The notes under the pieces: model-generated | What the model was told of the DNA's origin: nothing | What the model saw: the letters and a program-made list of their open reading frames with translations, nothing else | Databases searched by the model: none | Program-made: the position numbers and the translations under genes | Shown here: one piece after another, positions 44,704-54,401 of the stretch | Position numbering within the stretch: position 1 is the stretch's first letter | How the letters are laid out: every line of letters begins with the position of its first letter | NCBI GenBank assembly: GCA_029860345.1 | Contig: JAOUBJ010000005.1 | Span: 62,001 to 126,000 of the forward strand | DNA from: Candidatus Zixiibacteriota bacterium | GTDB lineage: Bacteria > Zixibacteria > MSB-5A5 > GN15 > FEB-12 | Length of the DNA: 64,000 nucleotides | Direction of reading: 5' to 3'

Positions 44704-47001
44704 ATGTACGCTGCTGATCGACTCAAAACTCTTCTCTCCGCTATTACGATTACCGCCATACTATGCCTTACACCGGTTTTGTGCAATGCCGAAGACTCGG
44801 ATATCGATTGGGATAAGGCGCCGCCTTCGCTGATTCATCAGAAGCTTTGGGAGGCCAAAGCCTCCTCTCTGCTCGACCGACAGTTTGCGCGCAAAATGTC
44901 CGCAGCTTCACCGGATGTGAACACTCAGACCAACTACGACGTGCTGTTTTACGATGTCAATATTCGCATCAATGACACCACCGAAGTTGTCTACGGCACC
45001 GTCAAGATGATCGCGGCGGCGGCTATCGACGGCGTTACCGAAGTCCAGGTCGATTTTCACAGTTCCATGTTCATCGACTCGCTAAAGTATCCCGCCGGGA
45101 CGCTGTCGTATACACGTATGGGCGACGTCGTCACAGTGACTTTGGATGCCTCCCGGAACACCGGCGAGGAGTTTGAGACGGTCTTTTACTACCACGGTCA
45201 TCCCACTGAAGGTGGTTTCCAGGGATTCAGCTTTGATACTCGCTTCACCTCCAAGGTGATCTCATCGCTTTCCGAGCCATACTTCGCACGTAGTTGGTGG
45301 CCGTGCAAGGATCGCATGGATGACAAAGCCGATTCGTTCGACATTGCCATTACAGTGGACACTTCTCTGTACGTCGCCTCCAACGGCACGCTTGACTCCA
45401 CGGTTGCCTTTGGCGCCAACGCGCATACTTTCTACTGGTCGGTGGGCTATCCGATGGTCACCTATCTTTTTTCCCTGGCCATTTCTGATTACACGGTGTG
45501 GACCGACGAATGGGTCTACAACGCCGGTCAGGATACTATGCCCCTCGTACACGCCGTCTATCCGGATCGGTACACCTACTCCCTGACGAAATATGGAATC
45601 ACCCCTTATGCACTCACGGTGCTGAGCGGCAAGTACGGTCAATACCCATTCGTCACCGAGAAATACGGCCACGCCAATTTCGAGTGGGGCGGTGCTATGG
45701 AGCATCAAACCATGAGTTCCATGGGTGGTTCCGACTTTGGCTTCTCCGAACCGGTGGTCATACACGAACTGGCCCACCAATGGTTCGGCGATATGATAAC
45801 CTGTCGCGCCTGGGGACACATCTGGCTCAACGAGGGTTGGGCCTCCTATGCCGAGGCGGATTACTTTCTGGAAAAAGACGGTTGGGCGGCCTACCACAGC
45901 TACATGAACAACATGGCCTACACCGGCGGCGGCACGATCTACGTCGAGGACTGGGACACCACTGGCGTGTGGGGGATCTTCCATGGAGGACTCTCATACG
46001 ACAAAGGCTCCTGGGTGCTGCACATGCTTCGCGGCGTACTGGGCGACCAGTTGTTCTACGACGGCGTGGATGCATACACCAACTCGGAGTTCAGACACGC
46101 CGCAGCCACCACCGAAGATTTCCGCGACGTTTTTGAAAACTCCTCCGGGCGAGAACTGGATTGGTTTTTCGAAGACTGGATTTACGGCACCTATCGCCCC
46201 AACTATCACTTTCGCTACCTGGAAGAAGTATCCGACTCAGGTGGCTACGACCTCTACCTCCTGGTGGAACAAGTTCAAACTACCAACCCGCAGGTGTTTC
46301 GAATGCCGGTCGACTTCTTTTTCGACTTTGCCTCGATACCGGATGACACCGTGCAACTGTGGCCCAACGAGCGCCGGAATATGTTCATCTACAATCTGCC
46401 GACGACTACAAACAACATCCAGTGCGATCCCTCCGACTGGGTGCTGAAATATGAATCGCACCAGCCGTGGCAGTTGCATTTCGTAACACCGGTGGACGGA
46501 CTCGCCGATGGGGAGCAGTTCTTCGAATACAGTGGTGAGCTTCGCGCCATAGGCGGCTCCAATAACCTGGCTTACACGCTGGTGGGTGGCTCATTGCCCG
46601 ACGGATACAGCCTGAATTTGGATGGGTCCATCTCGGGTTCGACACTCGACACCGGAACGTTCACGTTCACGGCTCGGGCCGACGACAACTTCGGAAGTTT
46701 CTTCGACGAATTGGAGTACAGCCTGCGGGTGGGACCTACGCCGCCAATTCCCGGCGATATCGATCTCAGCTTCGCTGAACCGGATATTGCCGATTTGGTC
46801 TACCTGGTCGATTTCATGTTCACCGGCGGTCCTGAGCCACCGGTGATGAACATTGCCGACGTCAATGCCAGTTGTCAGATTGACATCGCCGACCTGGTCT
46901 ACCTGGTCGATTTCATGTTTACCGGCGGTCCCGATCCGTTGATCGGCTGTGTGATCGGTAAGGTGGAGTGGCCCGGGCCACTATCCGGCCCGAATCAGTG
47001 A
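44704..47001 (+). CDS. Secreted M1 aminopeptidase with dockerin-like tail (paralogue)
   Basis: The protein has 765 residues from ATG 44704. I prefer this to ATG 44692 because GGAG then lies at normal distance and a signal peptide follows directly ('LLSAITITAILCLTPVLCNA'). The zinc site is 'VIHELAHQWFGD' with 'WLNEGWASYAEAD', all catalytic residues present. The exopeptidase motif reads 'GAMEHQ'. Two dockerin-type repeats end the protein. The domain order and wording match the minus-strand gene at 39190, so the two arose by duplication. It probably releases amino acids from peptides outside the cell. Confidence 0.94.
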   Translation: MYAADRLKTLLSAITITAILCLTPVLCNAEDSDIDWDKAPPSLIHQKLWEAKASSLLDRQFARKMSAASPDVNTQTNYDVLFYDVNIRINDTTEVVYGTVKMIAAAAIDGVTEVQVDFHSSMFIDSLKYPAGTLSYTRMGDVVTVTLDASRNTGEEFETVFYYHGHPTEGGFQGFSFDTRFTSKVISSLSEPYFARSWWPCKDRMDDKADSFDIAITVDTSLYVASNGTLDSTVAFGANAHTFYWSVGYPMVTYLFSLAISDYTVWTDEWVYNAGQDTMPLVHAVYPDRYTYSLTKYGITPYALTVLSGKYGQYPFVTEKYGHANFEWGGAMEHQTMSSMGGSDFGFSEPVVIHELAHQWFGDMITCRAWGHIWLNEGWASYAEADYFLEKDGWAAYHSYMNNMAYTGGGTIYVEDWDTTGVWGIFHGGLSYDKGSWVLHMLRGVLGDQLFYDGVDAYTNSEFRHAAATTEDFRDVFENSSGRELDWFFEDWIYGTYRPNYHFRYLEEVSDSGGYDLYLLVEQVQTTNPQVFRMPVDFFFDFASIPDDTVQLWPNERRNMFIYNLPTTTNNIQCDPSDWVLKYESHQPWQLHFVTPVDGLADGEQFFEYSGELRAIGGSNNLAYTLVGGSLPDGYSLNLDGSISGSTLDTGTFTFTARADDNFGSFFDELEYSLRVGPTPPIPGDIDLSFAEPDIADLVYLVDFMFTGGPEPPVMNIADVNASCQIDIADLVYLVDFMFTGGPDPLIGCVIGKVEWPGPLSGPNQ

Positions 47002-47172
47002 GTCTTCAAATCAGCAAGACCCGCCCCGGCTCCGAATGAGCCGATTTGCCGGTCGGCGGCTGCCTTCCGGACAATCCCTGGGGCAATGTTTTGTTTGCTT
47101 TTGAACCAATAACCAGTATCATCCTGACGAGTTGACCGATCGTTGAAAGTACCCGTCACCCCGGGGTTGGAA

Positions 47173-48495
47173 ATGGACCGCAGCCCGCGACCGCAGACTT
47201 TTCACATCACTACATTTGGTTGCCAGATGAACCTGGCCGATTCCTCCACCCTGGTGTCGATTCTCAGTGACTCTGGCTACCAGAGGGTCGATGACGAATC
47301 GAAGGCCGATCTGATAATCCTGAACACATGCTCGGTGCGTGATAAAGCGGAGCAGCGAGTAATAGGCAGGCTGGGTGAATTGCAGCGTCACAAACTGGCT
47401 CGACCTGAGATGAAGCTGGCCGTTGTCGGTTGCATGGCCCAAAGGCTCGGCGAGGACCTGGTCGAACTGGCCCCTCATGTCGACATCGTGCTGGGCACCG
47501 ACCGGCTGTTTGAGTTGCCTCAGGCGCTTATGCGCACCAATGGCTCGGCTACCGTGGCCACTTCGTTCGGACAAGTTGACCTGGATGGTATAACACCGGT
47601 GAAAGAAACCGCCTATTCTGCTTTCGTTACAATATCACGAGGCTGCGACAATTACTGTTCCTATTGTATCGTACCATACGTGCGTGGCAGTGAGAGAGCT
47701 CATTCGGCCGACGCTATTGTAGATGCCGTCAAACGACTGGTCGATGAGGGCGTGGTCGAAGTCACCCTTCTGGGGCAGAACGTCAATAGCTATCGGCACG
47801 GCCAAGTAGACTTCCCCCGCTTGATGAAACGTGTGGCACGAGAGACAGAGATTCCCCGGTTACGTTTCATGACCTCGCACCCCAAGGACCTGTCGGCAGA
47901 GCTGATCGACGTCATGGCTTCCGAGCCTGAGTGGATGCCGCATGTTCATCTACCTTTGCAGTCGGGCTGTGATCGCGTGCTCAAAAAGATGGGACGGGTT
48001 TACAGCTTCTCACACTATATGGGCATCGTCGAGCAGCTTCGCAAGCAGCTTGATTATGTTTCGCTTACCACCGATCTGATTGTCGGCTTCCCCAGTGAAA
48101 CAGAAGACGAATTCGTGCAAACTCTGGATGCCGTCAGGGAAATCGGTTTCGATGCAGCCTTCATGTTTCGATACTCGGTCCGGCCCGGCACCGGCGCCGC
48201 CCGACTGAATGATGACGTGGCCGAGGAAGATAAGATCAGGCGTCTGTCGGAACTGATCAGGCTGCAACAACAGATCGGTCACCAGCGTAACCAACGTGAA
48301 GTGGGTCAGGTACGTTCGTGCCTGGTGGAGGGAACCTCCCGGCGTAGCGACAGGTATCTCCGCGCCCGCACCAACGGCAACAAGACGGTGCTGTTTGAGG
48401 CCGATGGAATCTCGGCCGGCGCCGTGGTGCCGATCCGGATAAGTTCGGCCGATGCCTTTACATTGCACGGGGATCTGGTGGAGCCGCCAAGATGA
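47173..48495 (+). CDS. miaB: tRNA-2-methylthio-N6-dimethylallyladenosine synthase
   Basis: The protein has 440 residues from ATG 47173 (TTG 47143 is possible). MiaB is a radical-SAM methylthiotransferase that modifies A37 of tRNAs. The N-terminal domain holds the first cluster cysteines (TFGCQMN, LNTCSVRDKAE, VVGCMAQR). The radical-SAM motif is 'SRGCDNYCSYCIVPYVRG' and the MiaB-specific residues are present. A C-terminal TRAM domain ends the protein. Its stop overlaps the start of the next gene by 4 bp (ATGA), so translation is coupled to the signalling gene. Confidence 0.96.
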   Translation: MDRSPRPQTFHITTFGCQMNLADSSTLVSILSDSGYQRVDDESKADLIILNTCSVRDKAEQRVIGRLGELQRHKLARPEMKLAVVGCMAQRLGEDLVELAPHVDIVLGTDRLFELPQALMRTNGSATVATSFGQVDLDGITPVKETAYSAFVTISRGCDNYCSYCIVPYVRGSERAHSADAIVDAVKRLVDEGVVEVTLLGQNVNSYRHGQVDFPRLMKRVARETEIPRLRFMTSHPKDLSAELIDVMASEPEWMPHVHLPLQSGCDRVLKKMGRVYSFSHYMGIVEQLRKQLDYVSLTTDLIVGFPSETEDEFVQTLDAVREIGFDAAFMFRYSVRPGTGAARLNDDVAEEDKIRRLSELIRLQQQIGHQRNQREVGQVRSCLVEGTSRRSDRYLRARTNGNKTVLFEADGISAGAVVPIRISSADAFTLHGDLVEPPR

Positions 48496-51413
48496 TCAAT
48501 GCTTGGGGTCACATATTGTTGCCGCTTTTGACTGCGCTGGTAATCGTATTTGTAGCCTTACGTCTGCGCTTGTTTGCCGACGGCGGATTGGCTGGTCGCT
48601 GGTCGTTTGTTTTCGGTGGCCTGCTTGTGCTGCTGGCCGCCATCTGGCAAACAGTCAAAACCGCGTTTTCATACTACGAGTGGTTTATCCAGGATGCGTA
48701 CTATTGGCTGGAATGGGGACAGCTTGTGATATTGCTGAGTGGTGTGATCCTGATCGCGGTAGGTCTGTCCCTATACTCTGACTATTGGCAAACACGTGGC
48801 GAACAAATCGCGCTACGCGACCGACGCCTTTCGCTCATGGAGAATCTTCAGCTTATCGCCCGCGAACCGTATCAGCTCCTCCAACTGCTGGACATCTCAC
48901 TCAAGGAGATGCTCAGCGAACTGCCGGATGCCTCGGGTTGTGTCTTTCTGATGAATCGTGCCCGCCGTCAACTGGTGCTAACGGCGTCGGCCAACCTGAC
49001 CCCGGAGGAGACAACGCTACTGGAACATTATCCCTTCGGTCGCAACCTGGTCAGTCGGACGGCGGAGTTGGGCGAACCAAGCCTGGCCGCGGATTTTGAA
49101 CTGTTTGATCGCAGCGGTAAGTTGGTAATCTCCCGCTTTCAGTCATCACTATTGTTGCCGCTGGTCTCATCGTCTGAAAGGATTGGCGTCTTTGTGCTCC
49201 TGGGTGAGTCCCGCCACTTTTTCTCGCCGGGTGAAATCCGTTACCTGGCCCCGGCCGTCCAGTGGCTGGCCGAAAAAATAAAATCGGCCCGGCTGACTCG
49301 TGAACTGACGGTGGCCCGAAACGAAGTGGAACGTCATCAGACGTACCGACAGGATATGTTGGCTCGGTTGACAACGGCCGGTGCAGCCTTTTCTTCGGCC
49401 GATACCGCCGACGCATTCTGCCGCAGCCTGGTTGGACTCCATGGTGCGGAGTCGGTCCATTTGGTAGGTATGGCTCAAGGGGGCCTGATGTTCCCCGGTG
49501 GTAGTGAGCCGATGCTGGACCTGACCGAGAACTACAAGACAGCAGTGGTCGATGCTCTCGACCGGGAACGACCACTAATAATCAATCAGGAGGTGGTTGG
49601 CGAGCAAGATAGGACTGTCGTTGCTCAGTCTACCCTGCTCTATCCGCTCGGTGATCGGTCCAGACCGCATGCCCTTTTGTTCCGACGTGAAGGCGGACCG
49701 TTCAAAGTTGCCCAGGACGATCTCAAGACGATTGGCGTGTTTGCTCGCCTGGCTCAGGCGGTTTTGAAACAGAAGGAGCTCTCACGAACCGACATTACAC
49801 GACGTAAAGGTTTTGACAAAGTCCTCAGCCTGTTGCGCTTTGACTCGGCAGAACCGCTGGAATCCGACACCGACCAATTGGTGAAACATGTGAGTGGAAT
49901 CCTCCCCTCAACGGCCCGAGTGGTTGTACTTACCAAACATCCCGATGGATCTTTCAGAGCTCCGATAAGTGACGAGGCCAAAGCCCTGCACCTGTTGCCT
50001 GGCGAAGGAGTGGTGGCCGAAGCGGCCGGCGCCCTTGAGCCGGTGGTGATCCGCGGCTGCAAAAACGTGGCGGCCCGACTGGAGGAGCTACAACTGGCCA
50101 ATCGTGAAGCTTGCTTTCGCCTGCTGGGTGAGAAGGAGGCGCCATCTTTCATGGCCGCCTACCCCCTTGTTGGTTTGAACGACCTGGCCTGTCTGATTCT
50201 GGTTTTTATCCAGGATGGACCCGAGGGGGAACAGGCCGAATGGGAGCGGCTGTTGACCCTGGCCCTGGGGCTTTACTCGGTGCGCATGACCGTTGCCGAA
50301 CTGCGAAGGCATCAGACCGTTGCATTACCGAACGATATCCCCGGCGTGCCGCTGGGTGGAATCGTTAACCGGCTGAACAACCATCTGTCGGCTTTGATAG
50401 GCAACGCCGAACTGGGTATGACTCGCGCCGATCAACCGGTGGAGGTACGTCGCTACCTGGAGAGCATTGTCGATGAGGCCGACAAGGCGGCTCGATACGT
50501 GCGTAGTTCTCTTGGACATTCTCTTCAGGGAGTGTCCGGGAGTGACATCTCTGAGGACGGCGCCGACGACATCAATGATATCATCACAGCTTATCTGGAC
50601 CGGGTGAGGATTTCCGACAGCCTTTACATGGTGGCCGGACGACCCCGCGAGATTTTTCCACGTCTATTCAAGACGGCTCCGATCAACACCTCACCTTGGG
50701 CCATAGAAAGGCTGGTTGAAGAAGCAGTTGGCCACCTGGCTTCGGTTGCTCGCGACGATGAAGTCATCACAGTTTCCAGCTATCGACTTGACCGCCATGT
50801 ATACCTTGATCTTTCGCGACATGGCCGTGAGTTGCCGCCGGTGGATCAGATCGCTCGATTTGGTGACTATGTTTGGGTTAGTGAACTGTCGGTTGATCTG
50901 CCGGTGGAGAAGTACCTGTCAACGCTTGCGGCACAACCCTGTTTGTGCAGCATCGACCGTAGCGGTGTTCAGCCATCATATCTGTCTTTCAAATTCCCGG
51001 TCAACGACACTCCGGTCAAGTCCGGCAGGTCTGTCTCATCAAGAGTTCGATTGCTGGCTATCGATGATCAAACGGTCATTCTGGACCTTATTACGGCCAT
51101 GTGTCAGTCGCTCGACTATGAGGTCTTCACCGCCCTGTCCGGCGCCGAGGGGTTGAAACTGGCCGAGCAACAGGATTTCGATATTATTCTGGCCGATCTG
51201 GCTATGCCCGGCGCTTCCGGGCTTGACGTGGCCAGACGGCTCAAGGAGATCGCACCGGGCGTACCGGTAATCCTGGTTACGGGCTGGGAGGTCACCATTC
51301 AGCCGGAGCAGCTCAGAGAAGTCGGGATAATCAACGTGCTGCACAAGCCATTCCGGATCGAGCAACTCACAGAAATAGTCCGTTCGGCCACCGCCCCCAA
51401 GAACGTTGGTTAG
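48492..51413 (+). CDS. Membrane GAF signalling protein with degenerate kinase core and receiver
   Basis: The protein has 973 residues. Three N-terminal membrane helices (~5-90) are followed by a coiled segment, two or three GAF-type domains (~115-260, 290-410, 440-600) and a DHp-like helix. There the H-box reads 'GGIVNRLNNHLSALIGNAEL', with Asn626 in place of His. The ATPase-like region after it lacks the N, G1 and G2 boxes. The C-terminal receiver (~855-970) is intact: 'LAIDDQ', Asp902 ('LADLAMPG'), 'LVTGW' and 'LHKPF'. It overlaps miaB and precedes the HDOD gene. I infer a sensor whose receiver is phosphorylated by another protein. Confidence 0.86.
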   Translation: MINAWGHILLPLLTALVIVFVALRLRLFADGGLAGRWSFVFGGLLVLLAAIWQTVKTAFSYYEWFIQDAYYWLEWGQLVILLSGVILIAVGLSLYSDYWQTRGEQIALRDRRLSLMENLQLIAREPYQLLQLLDISLKEMLSELPDASGCVFLMNRARRQLVLTASANLTPEETTLLEHYPFGRNLVSRTAELGEPSLAADFELFDRSGKLVISRFQSSLLLPLVSSSERIGVFVLLGESRHFFSPGEIRYLAPAVQWLAEKIKSARLTRELTVARNEVERHQTYRQDMLARLTTAGAAFSSADTADAFCRSLVGLHGAESVHLVGMAQGGLMFPGGSEPMLDLTENYKTAVVDALDRERPLIINQEVVGEQDRTVVAQSTLLYPLGDRSRPHALLFRREGGPFKVAQDDLKTIGVFARLAQAVLKQKELSRTDITRRKGFDKVLSLLRFDSAEPLESDTDQLVKHVSGILPSTARVVVLTKHPDGSFRAPISDEAKALHLLPGEGVVAEAAGALEPVVIRGCKNVAARLEELQLANREACFRLLGEKEAPSFMAAYPLVGLNDLACLILVFIQDGPEGEQAEWERLLTLALGLYSVRMTVAELRRHQTVALPNDIPGVPLGGIVNRLNNHLSALIGNAELGMTRADQPVEVRRYLESIVDEADKAARYVRSSLGHSLQGVSGSDISEDGADDINDIITAYLDRVRISDSLYMVAGRPREIFPRLFKTAPINTSPWAIERLVEEAVGHLASVARDDEVITVSSYRLDRHVYLDLSRHGRELPPVDQIARFGDYVWVSELSVDLPVEKYLSTLAAQPCLCSIDRSGVQPSYLSFKFPVNDTPVKSGRSVSSRVRLLAIDDQTVILDLITAMCQSLDYEVFTALSGAEGLKLAEQQDFDIILADLAMPGASGLDVARRLKEIAPGVPVILVTGWEVTIQPEQLREVGIINVLHKPFRIEQLTEIVRSATAPKNVG

Positions 51414-51498
51414 ACCCTGCCAAAGCCGAGTTTGGGCGGCCGGTTAACCATTTCGACAAAGCTGCCGATACTACCAACAAAAATAAATACGGCCAAGT

Positions 51499-52824
51499 AT
51501 GAACAAAATCGACATCCTAGCACAGATTCGCAGTAATGAGAAACTTCTTAGCCTGCCGCACGTCCTGTCGGAAATCCTGGCGGAGGTGGGCAAAGACGAC
51601 TTTTCCGCGGACAGCCTGGCCAAGATCATCTTGAAAGACCCATCGCTGACAAGTCGTCTGTTGAAGATGGCGAACTCGTCATTCTATCAGCGCGTCACCG
51701 AGATCACAACCGTGCACCAGGCGGTCTCGATCCTGGGTGTGACAACGGTGAAGTGCCTTACCCTGTCGGCCTCGGTTTTCAATCCGGACCGGATCACCGC
51801 ATCCACCGGCATAGACCCCAAGGAGTTTTTTGCTTACTCACTTTCAATTGCCGCAGCGTCTGAGAAGATCGCCCGGACGGTGAATTATCCATCACCTGAG
51901 GAAGCCTTCATCGCCGGTTTATTGCACGATATTGGCGTCCTGTTTTTTCTGCACCATCATACCGACAAATATGCCGGTATGCTGAAGGGCGAGATTATTG
52001 CCGAGTCCTTAGTCGAGGCGGAGACAAAAGTGTTCGGCGTCGATCATTGCGAAATCGGGTACCACCTTGCTGAAGTCTGGCGGCTTCCCGACTACGTTGC
52101 CGATGCCATAATCACTCACCACGGCCAGAAATCGTCGGCTCCTTCTACGGTCCTGCAAAACATCGTCGGACTGGCCGTTCAGCTGACCAGCGACCGGTTC
52201 TCGGGATTCGAGATCAGCCTGGAAAAGCGTCTGCAGATGATCGGTGAACTATCCGAGCGGTTGTCGCTGGACAAATCGCAGGTCGACGAGATCTCATCGT
52301 CGCTGCTGGCCGGGACCATCACCACCGCTGAATACCTCGGAGTCGATATCGGCAACATTGAGGACATGCTCATTCGGGCCAACCAGGAAATCTGGAAATC
52401 CTACCTGACCATAGAAAACCTCTTCCGCGAACGACAAGAGTTGTCACAAAACCTGCTGAAGCAGGAGCGTGAAAAAGGCGCCATCGAAGCCAAAAACGTT
52501 GCCATGGCCACTCTCTCACACTATCTCAACAATGCCACCATGGCGATTTATGGCCGGAGCCAACTCCTGAGAATGAAACTCACCAAGGGTGACAGCGAGA
52601 ACCTGCTGGCCAAACTGCCGCACGATCTCGAAGTGGTAGACCGGTCAATCGAACGGATCGTTGCGGTGCTTGAGGAAATGCGGGAAATCTCGCCGATCGA
52701 TCAGCAGAAATATTACGACATGTCCAAAGCGCTCAATATCGACGATCGTATTACGCAACGTCTTGAAAGAATGGGCACCGACGGCGCCTGGGCATCACGA
52801 GTTGAGATGGCTCCCGAAGTGTAG
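51499..52824 (+). CDS. HDOD-domain protein with C-terminal histidine box
   Basis: The protein has 441 residues. The HDOD domain (~10-205) reads 'LPHVLSEILAEV...LLKMANSSFY...TVHQAVSILGV' and keeps an HD pair in 'AGLLHDIG'. A helix-rich middle part (~270-330) leads to 'TLSHYLNNATMAIYGRSQLL', an intact H-box with His341. No HATPase follows. HDOD proteins are regulators in signalling and stress networks. It begins 85 bases after the GAF/receiver protein and is probably its partner: the histidine here could donate phosphate to or accept it from Asp902. There is no visible ribosome site. Confidence 0.85.
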   Translation: MNKIDILAQIRSNEKLLSLPHVLSEILAEVGKDDFSADSLAKIILKDPSLTSRLLKMANSSFYQRVTEITTVHQAVSILGVTTVKCLTLSASVFNPDRITASTGIDPKEFFAYSLSIAAASEKIARTVNYPSPEEAFIAGLLHDIGVLFFLHHHTDKYAGMLKGEIIAESLVEAETKVFGVDHCEIGYHLAEVWRLPDYVADAIITHHGQKSSAPSTVLQNIVGLAVQLTSDRFSGFEISLEKRLQMIGELSERLSLDKSQVDEISSSLLAGTITTAEYLGVDIGNIEDMLIRANQEIWKSYLTIENLFRERQELSQNLLKQEREKGAIEAKNVAMATLSHYLNNATMAIYGRSQLLRMKLTKGDSENLLAKLPHDLEVVDRSIERIVAVLEEMREISPIDQQKYYDMSKALNIDDRITQRLERMGTDGAWASRVEMAPEV

Positions 52825-52870
52825 CCACAAACTCGTTGCGCCCACCAACTCATTTGCATAGTTTTGACCT

Positions 52871-54070
52871 ATGCTTACCTATCTAACCTCAGGTGAATCG
52901 CACGGACCGCAATTGACCGCAGTTATCGACGGTCTGCCGGCCGGTCTCAAGATCAATGTGGAAGCCGTCAATCATCAACTGGCGCGACGTCAGAAAGGTT
53001 ACGGACGGGGCGGTCGGATGAGGATCGAGAAGGATCAGATTGAGTTGGTGGCCGGGGTACGTTCGGGAATCACTATGGGCGGACCGGTGACTATAGTTGT
53101 CCAGAACCGCGACTGGAAGAACTGGTCGCAAATTATGGACCCGGTCAAGCCAATCGGTGAGGAGCTTACCGACAAACAACACAAGCTGGCCTACGATACG
53201 CACCGACCAAGACCGGGCCATGCCGACTTAGCCGGCGGCATAAAATGGCATCACCACGATATGCGAAACGTGTTGGAACGGTCCTCGGCCCGCGAAACCG
53301 CCGCTCGAGTGGCCCTTGGCGCTGTGGCCCGACAACTGTTGGAGCATTTCAATGTTAAGTTTGGCTCCCATGTCGTCGGTATCGGTGAGGTGACACTGCC
53401 GCCGGACTTCGAACGACCGGGTCTTGAGAAAATGGCTGAACTCACCGAGGACTCCGATGTACGATGCATCGATGCCGACACCGAACAGCGGATGATCGCG
53501 GCTATTAAGGCGGCCTTGAGGGACAAAGACTCAATCGGGGGCGTGGTGGAAATTGTAGTGCAGGGGTTACCCGTCGGTCTGGGTGGATTCTCTCAGTGGT
53601 ATCACCGCCTTGATGGTCGGCTGGCCGGCGCTATGATGGCTATTCACTCGGTGAAGGGAGTAGAGATCGGGCTGGGTTTCCGGGCTGCTGAGACCCGTGG
53701 TTCTGAGATGCATGATCAGATATTCTTTGACCCCTTTGGCGATCCGGCGCGCAAGAAGTTCCACCGCGAAACCAACAATGCCGGTGGCCTCGAAGGGGGC
53801 ATCACCAATGGTGAGGATGTAGTCGTCCGCGTCGCTGCCAAACCAATCTCGACCTTGAATCGGCCCCTTAAGACAGTCGATGTTGTCACCAAAGAAGCAG
53901 GCGAAGCCATCGTCGAACGAACAGATAGTTGTATCGTACCGGCTCTGGCGGTGGTGACCGAAGCGGTGGCTGCATTGGTGTTGGCCGAGGCCTTCTGTGA
54001 AAAGTTCGGCGCCGACAATCTGGCCGAGACCGAACGCAACTACCACAGTTTCCTGGCAACAGAATACTAG
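52871..54070 (+). CDS. aroC: Chorismate synthase
   Basis: The protein has 399 residues, near family length. It makes chorismate from 5-enolpyruvylshikimate-3-phosphate using reduced FMN, the last step of the shikimate pathway. Visible signatures are 'TSGESHGPQLTAVIDGLPAG', 'RRQKGYGRGGRMRIE', 'RPGHADLAGGIKWHHHDMRNVLERSSARETAARVA' and 'DSCIVPALAVVTEA'. It follows the HDOD gene by 46 bases but is functionally unrelated. No other aro genes are nearby. Confidence 0.97.
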   Translation: MLTYLTSGESHGPQLTAVIDGLPAGLKINVEAVNHQLARRQKGYGRGGRMRIEKDQIELVAGVRSGITMGGPVTIVVQNRDWKNWSQIMDPVKPIGEELTDKQHKLAYDTHRPRPGHADLAGGIKWHHHDMRNVLERSSARETAARVALGAVARQLLEHFNVKFGSHVVGIGEVTLPPDFERPGLEKMAELTEDSDVRCIDADTEQRMIAAIKAALRDKDSIGGVVEIVVQGLPVGLGGFSQWYHRLDGRLAGAMMAIHSVKGVEIGLGFRAAETRGSEMHDQIFFDPFGDPARKKFHRETNNAGGLEGGITNGEDVVVRVAAKPISTLNRPLKTVDVVTKEAGEAIVERTDSCIVPALAVVTEAVAALVLAEAFCEKFGADNLAETERNYHSFLATEY

Positions 54071-54401
54071 TAGGCTGGGTCCGTCTGTCCCTGTGTCCAC
54101 GTGGCGCACGAGGACGTACACCACGCACAAATGAGGTCGCCCGGCACACCATGCACGCGCTTAGAGTATGATGCATCCTTCGACTCCGCTCAGGATGAGG
54201 TTGTGACGCGCGTAGCGCAAGACCCATTCATGGGTGCGTCTGCCACTGCATCCACGTGGCGCACGAGGACGTACACCACGCACATTATCCAGCCCTGATT
54301 CGCCACCAATCCTCAACTGTAACGCTCTATCTTCCCGGTCGAAATCTGTTGCCGTTGCCTGAGTATTACACTACTTTTCACCAAAGCAAAGGAGTCCTAC
54401 C
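54071..54401. repeat. Hairpin island
   Basis: This holds two copies of 'CCACGTGGCGCACGAGGACG' (about 54097 and 54252), CATCCT/AGGATG around TCGACTCCGCTC (54174-54197) and ACCCATTCATGGGT (about 54222-54235). AAAGGAG lies 8 bases before the pepA start. Confidence 0.8.
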
